This document shows positions 1 through 10,639 of a stretch of DNA of 64,000 nt, in pieces (position 1 is the stretch's first letter; each line of letters starts with the position of its first letter). The DNA comes from Agapanthus africanus. Lineage: Eukaryota; Streptophyta; Magnoliopsida; Asparagales; Amaryllidaceae. The stretch spans positions 614,635,348 to 614,699,347 of the forward strand of contig CM057342.1 in assembly GCA_030015575.1 (NCBI GenBank), read 5' to 3'. The translations under genes were made by a program, and so were the position numbers. The notes under the pieces were generated by a model, which was given only the letters and a program-made list of their open reading frames with translations, did not search any database and was not told the origin of the DNA.

Positions 1-179
1 TTCCAACTGAATACCACGATGCAAAACAAAAGAGAACGTCCTTGCAATAACAGCTTTTGAAAAGTGTTCCAAAAACATCAGATTAGGTTTGTTTTTAAAC
101 TTGCATTGATCCGAATCAATGCAGTCCCATCAATTGATCACACCAAAAAGAACGAAAATATACTGATGTACGTATATGC

Positions 180-262
180 CATCCGCATTCGCCACTGGGT
201 CCCGTCATTACCCGTAAGGTTAGCTAACTAACGACAGAGCGGGGACTGGACTAGCGCGGATG
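180..262 (-). other. Conserved 83-nt leader block, candidate RNA fold (copy in A)
   Basis: The ends CATCCGC (180-186) and GCGGATG (256-262) are perfect reverse complements. Inside is the 10-bp palindrome GTTAGCTAAC at 219-228. The block recurs with the same 83-nt spacing in copia C (18256-18338) and, with a weaker outer stem, in copia D. It is on the sense strand of each element. Packaging, dimerisation or translation control are possible roles, but this is inference. Confidence 0.5.
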
Positions 263-461
263 TAAAACATATACAACATCTAATAATATATATACCAATA
301 TATTATATTCGCTCAAGGCGTGAATAAAATGCAACATCACAGAGAATGAACAGCATCACAGAAACAATACAGATATCTGGGATCCCCGGGTTTCACAGAG
401 CCACTGCTGAAACCCGACGTTCCCCTGGTCGTGTGGATAGCCTGTGCAATGAAATCCTAGA

Positions 462-717
462 CCCCTACGGGTGCGGCAAGTCACCCGCCAAAACCTGAAG
501 CGAGGCAGCCCCCTTCAGCGCCGTGAATGGACCACCCAGCACTTCACGGAATCCGGTAACTTGGGCACCCCTCCTGGGTCAACCTGTACCCCCTACGAGT
601 GCGGCGAATATCCCGCCAATCCTAGAGTGAAGCCCCCTCCGTCTCAATGCCATGAGATGCGGGCTTGTTGCCCTCTAGAATCCGGCTATCCGTGCACCCC
701 TCCGCGGGGCAATCCTA
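462..717 (-). repeat. 128-bp direct duplication in leader of copia A
   Basis: CCCCTACGGGTGCGGC at 462 returns as CCCCTACGAGTGCGGC at 590, followed both times by a similar stretch with CCCGCCAA, an AATCCGG word and CACCCCTCC. The period is 128 bp with clear divergence between the copies. Copia D has only one copy of this segment (about 59043-59170). Confidence 0.6.
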
Positions 718-1199
718 GTACAGAAAGTAAAATATACATACATCGGGTACATCGACCGCAACCAGGTCGTGCCCCAAAATAATAATACAATCAGGCAGTG
801 ACGGCAGTCCACATGTCGGACGCTCGTCCCGCAATATCAAATGTACATAATACAACCACAACTGTACTAGCATTGCATCCAGGCTATCCCCACGACCGAT
901 CCGCAACATCACAGCAAAAACAGAACATCAACGTGAAAGTCACGTTCGCAAATCCGTCTAACCGGGCTATAGCAGTTAGACCGGATTTACCGATCAAGTG
1001 ACATTCACGGTCGCAGATATAATGTAAATACTGTGAAATAATGTGTTTAAAAATATCCGATCGATCAAATTATAACAAGTGGGCCCCAAAGGAATACTGT
1101 AGCACTCACAGAAATAATTGGCCCAATTTTAAAATTCCAAAACCCCTATTTTAAGCCCACAAAGAAACTGAAGAAGTTCGATACAGTAAGGACACCATT

Positions 1200-1246
1200 G
1201 CGCGGCGGAACCGCGGCCCAAGGGGGTAATTGCCGCGGTTCCGCGC
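1200..1246 (-). other. Paired GC-rich inverted motif (copia A leader)
   Basis: GCGCGGCGGAACCGCGGC (1200-1217) and GCCGCGGTTCCGCGC (1232-1246) are reverse complements apart from a two-base bulge, with a 14-nt loop between them. The second motif lies about 220 nt from the LTR edge, the same distance as in copia D although the flanking sequence is strongly diverged. Confidence 0.65.
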
Positions 1247-1440
1247 TCTGGTCGTCGAATTACTGCGTCGAATTTCTACAGTGGGCTTGTTACCTCCAGT
1301 ACATCAATGTTTTACAACCTGAAAAATTTTTCGAGACCAAAAATTTTCAACAGAAACTGATGCTGAAGGAAATGCGGGTTTTGGGATTTTTGATCGATCC
1401 GAATTGCAAACACATTAAACCAAGCTAGACTAAGTTAATA

Positions 1441-1457
1441 GCCAGGCTCTGATACCA
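1441..1457 (-). promoter_or_regulatory. Primer binding site of copia A
   Basis: On the minus strand this reads TGGTATCAGAGCCAGGC, the usual plant copia match to the 3' end of initiator methionine tRNA. It sits directly inside the LTR edge at 1459 and fixes the element's orientation. Confidence 0.9.
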
Positions 1458-1458
1458 C

Positions 1459-3695
1459 TGTAAGTGCACGGCAGCGCCCCGGCCGTCAATCCGACGGCCA
1501 AATGCGGAAGCGGTGATAAACTTAAATTTTCTTGAACTGGCAAACCGCCGCGCACTAATACCCGGATCGAACCACTAACTAGTCCTAGCTATCAACAAGA
1601 AAGGGAAAGAGATATACCGACGATCCAAGTCCTCCGGTCTTCTCATCATCGTCCGGATCTCCTGCGGAATGTCCCGTCTCCTCCTCGTCGCCGGAAGTGC
1701 ACCACATCGCCTACTTCTTTTACGGGCTCCCACCTCAATGCCGAGGCAACTCGGGCACGAAGCCGGCTACTCGACGTGCCCAAGGTTCGCTGTAGAATAT
1801 CTAGAGAAGAAGTCTCATTTCGGGGTTGTAGGAATTGCCTTTGGTGGAGGGATTGAGCTTGGAGCTTTATGGATTGATCAAGTGGGATTTTTGCAACATG
1901 AAATGAGCTAAAAACCCACACCACAAATTTTGGACAGCCCCCAAAATGGGAGTGGCCGGCCAAGCTAATTGAGAGAGGAGAAATGAGAGTGTGGTCTCAT
2001 GGATAATGAGAGAGCCATCTAATTATCCAATGGAGAGAGAAAGAGAGAAAGCTATCATACAAAAGAAACATCATCACAACAAATCCAACACTCAAACCTA
2101 CCATCATCAACATCCATCATGAAAACAAAAGTCAAGTCATGATGAAGACAAGAAGTCAAGGTCAAAGAATGGCTATCATGATGCAACAAAAAGCAAAAGC
2201 CCCCTCCACAAATACTTATTTGCAACAATGCAAATAAGCCCTCCTCCACCAATCTTCGGCCAATGAACGGAACAATGGAAATTGGCCGAAACGGAAAGCA
2301 AACTGGCAACTCCAGAAAACTGGTCCCGTAATAAATTACAGGAAAACCCCGATACTGTGCATACACACCCGCATCTGTATTTCGACCGAAATACAAATGC
2401 AATGAGACAAAATCTATACTGTACTATACTAGGATCCGGCTTATACCAAAACCGGCTAGTAATATCTGTTCGATCCTGATCCGTGCAATACCGCACGTAT
2501 CTGATCGAACCCTGCCATATAACCATACGGCCTATAATACAAATTGTCCGATCCTGATCCGTGCAATACCGCACGTATCTGATCGGACCTTGCCATATCT
2601 CCATACGGCCTCTACAACTTTTCGCCCGAAAGCTGAGTAACTGAAATGTGGGGGACTCTAAAGACTCATCAACACCTTGGTTGTGGATTTAACCACTAGC
2701 ACGTCAGAGGTATAAGCCAATACGTAACGGGCTACCAGGTACTGACTAAAAGGGACGTCTGTGAGCGAACTCAGCCTGACACCCTACTGAGCCTGTCAGT
2801 GACAATATCCGTACAGTCCGGTCCGTTCGTCTATGAGCATCGCATGGCGGGCCTAGGGGGTTGGTAAAAGTCAGACCCCCAAAAGCGGTACAAGTCGTGT
2901 CGGAGTGTAGCCCAGAACACCCTGAGATACTACTGGAATACCTACCAGTAAATCTCCTTGCCTCGGCCGAGGGCTTCGTGTAATGGCTCTCCTAGACACA
3001 GCACGACCTCACCCCCAATACCGGGAGAGACGAACCCCTGAAGATACGCTCACTGCCTCCATGTGGCTCGGGACTGTACCCAACTAAAACCTGTTTGCAC
3101 GACTCCTTTGAGCCGTGGTAGGGTAGTAATCAAAGTACAGTGGGAACTCACACGAGACAAATGACGATCCCCAGGTCGATGAACTAACCTGCACACATGT
3201 CACCAGGGAACTGCCATCCGACGTCTGGTATATGACCAACTAGCATGTTCCCGGCGAGTCCTGTCCGGTGTACTCATAACCCAATGAGCACCTGTATACA
3301 TCTTAGGTGATCCAACTGACACCAGTGGCTTGTGAGACCGGCCACCGCCCCTCGTCGGGGTCTCGACTGTATACACTAGTCTACTATGGAGAATCGATGC
3401 CCTGTCTCGAAACTCTCACGACTAGGGACCTTTTAAGGATATGCTTATAGACCCCCAGCTCCCACTTATATGATCGCCCTCATACTGCTGGTGGTCAAGC
3501 AAGAATCCTAGGGGCTCTATCAACGTGTAATAGCGACGTGTCAGGTCACTTAAAACAGTACACGATGATAAAGGTAAACCAGATAGCATACTATCATCTC
3601 GAGTAAGACTGTCCTACCGGGATAGGTCCTCCCTCAATCATTGCAATCACGTACCTGTGATCCAATAATTGACTCTGAGGGCACTATCTCCAACA
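1459..3695 (-). mobile_element. 5' LTR of copia element A
   Basis: A 2237-bp LTR on the minus strand. It begins TGTTGGAGATAGTGCCC (right end, 3695) and ends ...GTGCACTTACA next to the primer site (1459), so it has TG...CA ends. It is related to the LTRs of copia D, for example in the block about 2649-2760 and in the CGACTAGGGACCT-like segment about 3420, but is much diverged. The partner LTR is outside the window, so the target duplication cannot be checked. The bases outside the right end are AAGTG. Confidence 0.85.
2470..2625 (-). repeat. 78-bp direct repeat, two copies, in LTR of copia A
   Basis: GATCCTGATCCGTGCAATAC starts at 2472 and again at 2550, each followed by CGCACGTATCTGATCG and later CCATACGGCCT. 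Each copy holds small inverted repeats (GTGC-AATACC-GCAC and a GATCNG pair). Repeats of this kind in LTRs often lie in the U3 promoter part, which is inferred here. Confidence 0.65.
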
Positions 3696-4140
3696 AAGTG
3701 GTTCTCCATGCGGTCTATCACTGCCTCATACGTCTGTTTGGAGCGGTCGAGACTATATAGATACACATCATCGCGGGAGACGATCTCCTTGATGAGCATA
3801 CATTGACGTTCGGCCATCTTCAGAAACACAAACCTAGAAGAAACCAACCTGCCTTCAGTATTTATAGCCCCAACAGAATCCCTAAATGCTGAAATTTGCG
3901 CACCCAACAACGCAAATCGTGGGATGGTTTCAAATTTCCCAACACAGAGCTGCCACGTGGAGACCATGCCAATCCGCACAAGCCCTTAGGCAGCCAATGG
4001 AAGTTGGAATGGCGCTGACCATGGAGCGTCGCGCCTTGCCTGTGCATTTCTGCCACGTGAATGCGACAGTCACTCTTCCCGATTTTATGGGTCAAGGAAG
4101 ATTGAACGACGCCCCATAAAGGCGAAGAGAAGCCTAAAAA
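3696..4140 (-). pseudogene. Promoter and first exon of an unidentified minus-strand gene, truncated by copia A
   Basis: On the minus strand a TATA-like box CTATAAATA (3859-3867) is followed 42 nt later by an ATG at 3817. The open frame begins MAERQCMLIKEIVSRDDV and stays open for about 40 codons until it is cut at 3695 by the LTR of copia A. Upstream on that strand are two G-box-like CCACGTG words (about 3952 and 4053). I do not recognise the protein. It could be a host gene, or an accessory gene of the Tat-like element to its right. Only the promoter-ATG layout and the clean truncation at the LTR edge support it. Confidence 0.35.
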
Positions 4141-4148
4141 GGCCTCAT

Positions 4149-4775
4149 CAAGAGGCCACCGAGCAGCTACCCTGCTCGGTCAATCTGTGGTGAGTAGTTT
4201 TCTACCCACCTACGCCAAGGATCTAAAGCCCTCACTAAGAGACCACCGAGCAGCTTCCCTGCTCGGTCAATCCTTAGCGTGTAGTTCCTACCCATCTATG
4301 CTAAGGATCAAAGCCCTCACCAAGAGGCCACCGAGCAGCTACATTGCTCGGTCAATCCCTGGCGGGTAGTACCCTACCCACCTACGCCATGGATCTAAAG
4401 CCCTTACCAAGTGGCTACCGAGCAGCTTCCTTGCTCGGTCAATCCTTAGCGGGTAGTTCCTACCCACATACACTAAGGATCAAAGCCCTCACCAAGAGGC
4501 CACCGAGTAGCTACCCTGCTCGGTCAATCCCTGGAGGGTATTCCCCTACCCACCTACGCCAAGGATCGAAGCCTTCACCATGAGGCCACCGAGCAGCTAC
4601 ACTGCTCGGTCAATCCCTGGCGGGTAGTTCCCTACCTACCCACGCCAAGGATCTAAAGCCCTCACCAAGAGGCCACCGAGCAGCTACCCTGCTCGTTCCA
4701 TTCTTAGCCGGTAACTTCCTACCCACCGACGCTAAGGATCGAAGCCCCACCAAGGGGCAACCGTGCAGATCCTTT
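4149..4775. repeat. 86-bp tandem array, seven copies plus a degenerate eighth
   Basis: The word CCGAGCAGCT (or a one-base variant) starts at 4159, 4246, 4331, 4418, 4503, 4589 and 4676, giving a period of 85-87 bp. The first monomers alternate between two variants: type A with AGCTAC...CCTGGCGGG and type B with AGCTTCC...CCTTAGCGGG. Most monomers contain the hairpin ACCGAGCAG-N5-CTGCTCGGT. The array lies beside the 3' end of the Tat antisense gene. Tat/Ogre elements are known to carry tandem repeats in their non-coding 3' part. Confidence 0.85.
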
Positions 4776-5267
4776 TTCGGCTAACCTCAAGTGATAAATT
4801 CCTACCATCCCAAGACGAGGGTCTAGGAACTACATCAAGGAGGAATCTATCAACGCCGACCAATTCTAACTTGGATATTGTTCAACTTATGCTAAGAGAC
4901 GTGGTCGTCGGCCCGACTCTAAGGAATGAGCAGATACCGACCTTCCTGCACTGAAGGATCATCCAATGTATTCTAAGTGAACGATCACCACCTCGACTCC
5001 GGGGGCGGGAGAGCACCGACCTTCCTGCACTTAGCGATTAATTGACTTACACTCGATGGACGATCGTCGACCTAACACTTGAATCAAGGAAAAGACTAAC
5101 AAACTCAAGTACTCACACAAGAAACACATTGTCATGCAGAGGAAAATAAACTTAGTTTTTTTCATGTTCAAAAGTTTTTACAAGGTATTCCGAGATCCCC
5201 AGCCTTACAAAAAGTGCCCAGAGGCTTACAAAAAAAAAAGGAAAAAAAGGGCACAAGGCAAAATAGC
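4776..5267. other. Non-coding spacer, probably Tat-like element
   Basis: No gene is recognised. The right part (about 5130-5267) reads on the minus strand as an A/T-rich 3' untranslated region just downstream of the antisense gene's stop codon. It includes a homopolymer A run at about 5230-5240. The left part has scattered repeats of the words CGACCTTCCTGCACT (about 4938 and 5017). Confidence 0.4.
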
Positions 5268-5312
5268 TCAGGCTGCAGGCTCTGCGCGGATCTCGCTTTG
5301 CTCGGCACAGCC
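5268..5312 (-). pseudogene. C-terminal end of the Tat antisense gene
   Basis: On the minus strand this gives CAEQSEIRAEPAA then a stop at 5268-5270. It continues in frame with the Pro/Ala-rich reading on the other side of copia C (27522-27560), which shows that 5312 and 27522 were neighbours before copia C inserted. The rest of the gene lies at 27522-28249 and 42144-43447. Confidence 0.55.
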
Positions 5313-7475
5313 TGTTAGTTGTATGTATGCCCTAGAGGCCATTATTGCACATGATTGTATATTATAGTGGATGCTTGGATATATATAGAGAGGACTTTCT
5401 TGCTCGACATGATAGTATGCTATCTGGTTGCTCTTTATCTTAACATGTAGACTTGTATTGTGACACTGCCTTGCTCTCACATGTTGATAAAGCCCTTAGG
5501 ATGTACTTGACTACCAGGATTATGATGCAGATCATACTAGTGGGGCCAGGGTAGTCCACAAGTACATTCTTTAATTGTTCCTAGTCGAGAGTGTATCGAG
5601 ACGGGGCATCGATATTCCAGAGTAGACTAGCATATACGCTTCTTGGCCCATTTGATGGGAGATGGATGATCCCATATCCATTGGTGTTTGACATCAAAGA
5701 TGGTATACGGGTGCTCAGTGGAGATCGGGTACATTAAACATGACTCGCCGAGAATTCCTAGATGGTATTATACATGACGTCAGATAGTAGTTCTCAGGTG
5801 ACACTGGTACAGATTAGTCTGTAGAACCGAGATCATCATAGAGTCTTGTGTGATTCCCACTGTGCTTTGATTTCCACCTTACCACGTTCAATAGAGCGTG
5901 CAAAACGGTGGTTTTTGGGTACAGTCCCAAGTCACATGGAGGCAAAGATCGAAATCTCCCGGTATTGGGGGTTGATGTTGCGTTGTGCTCAATTGGCCAT
6001 AATAGGAAGTCCCTGGTTAGGGCTGATACGGAGATTTACTGGTAAGTGTTATCAGTAGTTTCTCGAGTCGTTATGAGCCTCACATCGGCATGACTTATCA
6101 AGTTACCGGGGTCTAACGTTTACCACCCTTAGACTAGATATGCGACATATCAGATAAAGAGACCGGACCGTACGGTAGTGTTGCTGTTGGATTAACAGGA
6201 GTATGGATAAGCTTGCTTGTTGATCTTCTGATTGCTCAATACCCGGGTAGCCGTTACGTCCGGTTAGTACCGCTGACGGCTTGTGGGTGACTGATATGAT
6301 CATCACTTACTGCCGGCGTATTGACGAGTCATTAGAGTCCTACATAGAGGTTTCCTAGCTCATGCGAAATGAAGTAGGTCACATATGTGATATGTGCGGG
6401 ACCGAAATTAATACGTGTATTTGATACTGTATTCTAATCTCACGATACATGTTATATGTGATATAACCGGATTGTTGAATCAAGTGTTGATTTAATGATA
6501 TGTTATATATGATATATAAATAAATGATATTAGTCGGTTGTATGCGATACAGCTGGATTATTAAATCAAGTGTTGATTTAATAATTTAATGTGTAATTAT
6601 ATATTTGATATATTAATATACATTAACTAATAGTACCTCACTTAAGAATTTCTTTTCTCATTATACATTTAATATATGTGTGATATATATTAATGTATTT
6701 ATTTTGTGTCATACTTGATGATACATTATACATGGGAGTATAAGACTCACACCACACTTAAGATAATGTGGGTAATTATTTATTTAGGGATAAACAAAAT
6801 TAGGTGGAAATTAGTCATGGCTTGAAGGTTGGAGAAGCTTGTGGAAACCATTGAGTTAGTCTACTAATTTTGTTTTACTCTAGATATTTATTAATCTAAC
6901 CGTTATCTTTAGCCATGGTTAAGTCTGTACATGAGTTATATATGATATTTTCTTACCCATGGTTTATGAGTTCATCACTTATTCATTTTCTTCATCTCCT
7001 CCATTTTACTCTCTAGTTTTGAGTGAGAGAAGATAAGAAAGAGAGAAATTATTCTAAAGTGAGCAAAATTCCTACTTCACCAATCTATACCAAACTAACC
7101 ATTTAGTATAGGTTGTTTCTTCACTAGTTTATCAATTAGTGAAGAGATAGCTTGAGTTAGAGATTCTTCGACGTAGATCATATTCAGCCTTGAAGATCCT
7201 TGAGCAAGTTCGTTCCTTTCACCTAGTGTAGCCAAAGGAGAGTCCGAGACACCACTACTTGGAGCAAAATGGATTACTACATGGAGCTTTAGAAGTGAAG
7301 GACCCGTCTACAAAGGTTGTATTTCCATTTCACTTAGTGTAAAGTTGTTTACATATTAGTTATAACCCTAATCCTCTAGTTAGATCTCATTCCGGGTTGC
7401 TTAGCACTCTAGGGTTTTTAAAATTGCATGCTAGATGTCTTAGAAAATATAATGAGGGTGCTAAGGAACCCTTCA
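5313..7475 (+). repeat. 5' LTR of copia C
   Basis: A 2163-bp LTR starting TGTTAGTTGTATGTATGCCC and ending GGAACCCTTCA, followed at once by the primer site. It aligns along its whole length with 25337-27521. It is also related to the LTR of copia D, which starts TGTTAGTGTATATGCCC in its own orientation, so both belong to one broad family. The stretch 6400-6760 is rich in ATATGTGATATA-type words. Confidence 0.9.
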
Positions 7476-7476
7476 G

Positions 7477-7489
7477 TGGTAGCAGAGCC
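7477..7489 (+). promoter_or_regulatory. Primer binding site of copia C
   Basis: TGGTAGCAGAGCC, one base away from the usual TGGTATCAGAGC initiator-tRNA complement, two bases inside the LTR end at 7475. Confidence 0.85.
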
Positions 7490-7959
7490 AAGCTAGAGAA
7501 TTAGATGATGTTAGTAGAATTACGAAACCGAAACAACTCCGAAACCTCGAAACCAAAACTCTAGTTTCTGTCGAATATTTTATGTTCTTTGAAATTTTTT
7601 TAAACAGCACAATGTTACATGTGATGTAATATAAACACCAGAGAAAAATGAGCCCAATCCACCGGATTTGACCCGGCGAAAACCATCAAAAAACCGACCT
7701 GGCCGGTTTTGTGTTGGATTTTAGGCTTCGTTTTTCTTTGGTGTTCCAGTCTCTGGGGTTTGGTGTTTCAGATATTGTTTGATTTTGCTAAAAATTACAT
7801 GTGATGTTATCTTTCTGTAGTGGAAATTCGGAGTGTTTCGTATTCGTAATTTTAACATAGTTTCGGGTTTGATATTGATATGTGATACAATATTTGGAAT
7901 CCACAATAATTAGTTTTGTGAAAACTAGTTTAAATTTTGTAAACCTAGCAATTTAGTCT
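7490..7959 (+). other. First part of copia C leader
   Basis: Non-coding, interrupted at 7959 by element F and resumed at 17141. It holds two GC-rich imperfect palindromes, CCGGATTTGACCCGG (7662-7676) and AACCG-N7-CGGTT (7692-7708). Their centres are 31 nt apart and 194-225 nt from the LTR. Their wording differs from the motifs in copia A and D, but the position is comparable. Confidence 0.5.
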
Positions 7960-8356
7960 TGTTCAGTTGAAAATAGTGCACTTTTAACATGAAAATTTCC
8001 TTACTTTTCTTAATTATCTAAAGGTATTTGCTATAAATATAACACATATTAGAAGTTCATCTGCAAAATATCATTTAACATGTGTTATACATTATAATCA
8101 ACATTATGAAGGAAATTGTATGTTTAATCCTTTTACGCATAATATTTTATATCTCACATTCTTCATTAAGATCTTGTGCAAGATTAGTTCAGGTCAGATA
8201 TCGGGAATCGGGAATCTGCCGATAAAATACAAGAAAGTCAAAGAATCAAATACTGGTAGAAATTCAGAAGAGATAAGAAGATTCTAAATATCATATAAAG
8301 ACCCAGAGATCAACAGAATAATACCACAGAAGTTTAAAGCAACGAGCTCACCAATC

Positions 8357-8405
8357 GGCCGCGGAACCGCAGCCCAGTCAGGCCGAGTCGCCGTGGATCC
8401 GCAGC
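8357..8405 (+). other. Paired GC-rich palindromes (5' LTR of F)
   Basis: GGCCGCGGAACCGCAGCC (8357-8374) and GCCGTGGATCCGCAGC (8390-8405), with centres about 32 nt apart. They lie about 180-230 nt upstream of the TATA box. They are the decayed version of the pair at 15843-15891. Confidence 0.65.
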
Positions 8406-8441
8406 TGATTCAGGGACTTGGGGTTCGGGAGTTCTTTGGAA

Positions 8442-8569
8442 GCTTCTTTTTAACAACCTAGCTTTTTGAGGACGCTTCTTTGTAACAACCTAGTTTGTTA
8501 GGAAAGCTTCTTTGTAACAACCTAGTTTGTTCTAGAAGTATCTTTGTAACAACCTAGCTTGTTGGGGAA
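8442..8569 (+). repeat. Four 32-bp tandem repeats upstream of TATA (5' LTR of F)
   Basis: Units start at 8442, 8474, 8506 and 8538, each with CTTTGTAACAACCTAG or a close variant followed by a TTGTT word. The array sits directly upstream of the TATA box, the usual place of U3 enhancer repeats. It is repeated in the 3' LTR from about 15928. Confidence 0.75.
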
Positions 8570-8583
8570 GCTTGATTAGGGGC

Positions 8584-8590
8584 TATAAAA
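8584..8590 (+). promoter_or_regulatory. TATA box of element F 5' LTR
   Basis: GGCTATAAAATGG; the 3' LTR has the same word at 16070. It follows the 32-bp repeats and is probably the U3 core promoter. Confidence 0.7.
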
Positions 8591-9657
8591 TGGACCTAAA
8601 GCTACATTGAAAAGGGTCCTCAAAATTGTTCCCAATTTAGATTCTAACTTTAATTCCAATTTCAAATCAAGAATAGAGCCAACATCAAATCCAAGATCAA
8701 AAATCAAGAATCATCGAGAAGTTCATCAAGCGATTCAACAAAGATCCTTTATACGAAGCTGATCATCATCAACGAGCAAGCGATCCACGACAGGTCCAAA
8801 ACTTACGGTGATCGAGCGACGTGAAGATTGGCGGAAAAATTACCTCTTCAAGAGAGTGATCGAGAGCAATTCTTCTTGTAATCTCGGATTGAAGAAGTTG
8901 TAATTTGAAGTTGAATAATAAAGGTGATAATTAGTTTTAATTTTGCTTTCTTTTAAAATTCCGCATTATGAGTTCTTTTTTTAATCTTTCTTCTATTTTC
9001 AGGATGCGCGAGTAAATCTCCGCTTGATAGGATTCATAGGATTAAGGGTAGATCGATGGATGATAGAATTCTATACTTTTCTTTAGTCTTATGAAGTTTA
9101 CAAACCTTCGCAAAAGAATCGTTAACATTCTCAATGGGTACGATATCAAATTATTGATTATCTTGACCACGGTGTGAGATAAGATTAATAATCTTTTTGT
9201 GAAGGGCTAGAAAATGAATGGGATCAATGAAAGGACAAGGGACTATAGTGAAGAAACCCTAGTTTCTTCCAAGAAACCCTAATCCGCATTCATTGCTATC
9301 AATCTAGCATTAAACTGTCAATAGAAAAGATGAGTTACCTTTATTAGTCATTCATGGCTACTAAATCCGATCGAATCCTACAAACCTTCTTCATATTTTC
9401 TTGATAATTAGACCTTGAACATTTTCTTGATTTCCTTTCTTGAAAACGATTTCTTGAATTTCTAGAAATTATTACTTAAACCAAATCTTAAACAATTTCT
9501 TGAATTTCTTTACTAGTTCTTTCGACTCAACTAAAACAAGAATTTACGAATTCCTTGAATCCCAGAGGACGACCCATGCTCACTAACGCTCGCTACACGC
9601 GACATCGTTATTGATTGCGGTTACTATTACTACCTACTTTTCTTTGAACCAATTAAA

Positions 9658-9675
9658 TGACGCTGTTGCCGAGGA
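9658..9675 (+). promoter_or_regulatory. Primer binding site of element F (Athila type)
   Basis: TGACGCTGTTGCCGAGGA resembles TGGCGCCGTTGCCGGGGA, the site complementary to tRNA-Asp used by Athila and related elements, with a few transitions. It starts two bases after the LTR end. Confidence 0.8.
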
Positions 9676-10639
9676 TTCGTGCTTAATTTGTTCCTTCTTT
9701 CTATTTGGGTTGAAGTATTATTATTCCATCGAAATATAAATCAAGAATGCATTGTGTGCTTAACAATTAGTGTATGAATTTTTTGCGAGGGAATCTGGAA
9801 TCACTGTAGCAGGGAGATAAAGATTCAGAGCATTTTATCAGTACCATAGGAGCAAGTGAAGCAACTGTAGAAGAAAGAAGTCCAAGAACTCTCAACATAG
9901 CGGTGGAACCGCGGCATTAGGCACGTTCTTGCGGAGAAACCGCGGTGGTATTGGTGAATTAGGTCTTCAAAGTTCTTTGGTATATTTCCTACCTTCTCCT
10001 CTCTCTTCTGAAAAGTCCAATATCAATTTTTCTGCAGAATCCTTTGCAAAAATTCGCCGCTTAAAAACAATTCTTGTTGCGTGTCTTGATATTGGTTTTG
10101 TTGTTGCATATTGTGATACGGACAATTAAGGGGCAAACCAAATTCAGATTAGGTGGGGATTTCATTAACCTTCCTAAGCCCCACAAATTACAAAACTAGT
10201 ATCCGCATCACCCTTCATTAATTAAAAAATATCTAGATCAAGACTCTAAGGACCATCGCGCTCAATTAGGACAAAAGAAGGTCGTGGGTATCTACTGCTT
10301 ATCCGCATTTCTTTTGTGATGTCTAGGCAAGTGTGTCTAAGGCAAGTGATTACTTAATTATGCCCGCTATTTACATAACGGATACCTCCCACTTACCTGG
10401 CACTTACCTGGCCACAAGAGAGATAAAGAGATAGTAGAGGATTGATCCTGTGATTTGTCCTTTGGAAGTCTAGGAGCGGTCTAGTGCTTGACCCAAGTAA
10501 CCTTAGTTCTAGGGTTGTTTGTGCACTTTTGTGATTTTGTAAGTCAACCCTCAAGTCCCACTTTCAAAGTAAAACAAACCAATTAGATCTTAAATTTTTT
10601 CTTTTCCCTTTTTACCCTCCCTTCTATTTTCTTCTTATA
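9676..10639 (+). other. Leader of element F with a GC motif pair
   Basis: Non-coding region between the primer site and the first reading frame. GCGGTGGAACCGCGGC (9900-9915) and GCGGAGAAACCGCGG (9931-9945) form another GC-rich pair with centres about 31 nt apart. No gene is seen in the rest. Confidence 0.55.

Larger units (their letters stand above)
1..1458 (-). mobile_element. Leader (5' untranslated region) of copia element A, cut by window edge
   Basis: This is the region between the primer binding site and the (off-window) coding part of a minus-strand copia element. Much of it aligns by eye with the leader of copia D at about 58600-59860, including the block at 180-262 and the CCCCTACGGGTGCGGC segment. 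No gag or pol reading frame is visible in it. The last 17 bases before the LTR are the primer site. The short frames in it have no family resemblance. The interior of element A lies to the left of position 1. Confidence 0.8.
7960..9655 (+). repeat. 5' LTR of element F
   Basis: Starts TGTTCAGTTGAAAATAGTGC and ends ...GAACCAATTA (the 3' copy has AATCA). It carries the GC palindrome pair (8357-8405), four 32-bp repeats (8442-8569) and a TATA box (8584). The GC pair is damaged at CpG sites compared with the 3' LTR (CCGCGG to CCGTGG, GCGG to GCAG), as expected from deamination of methylated cytosine. Confidence 0.9.

Noticed and set aside
4149-4775. Regular repeats considered as CRISPR
   Set aside because: Plant nuclear context; whole 86-bp monomers repeat without unique spacers.
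5268-5480. 70-codon minus-strand frame
   Set aside because: It fuses copia C LTR sequence to the last codons of the Tat antisense gene; only the part to 5312 is real.
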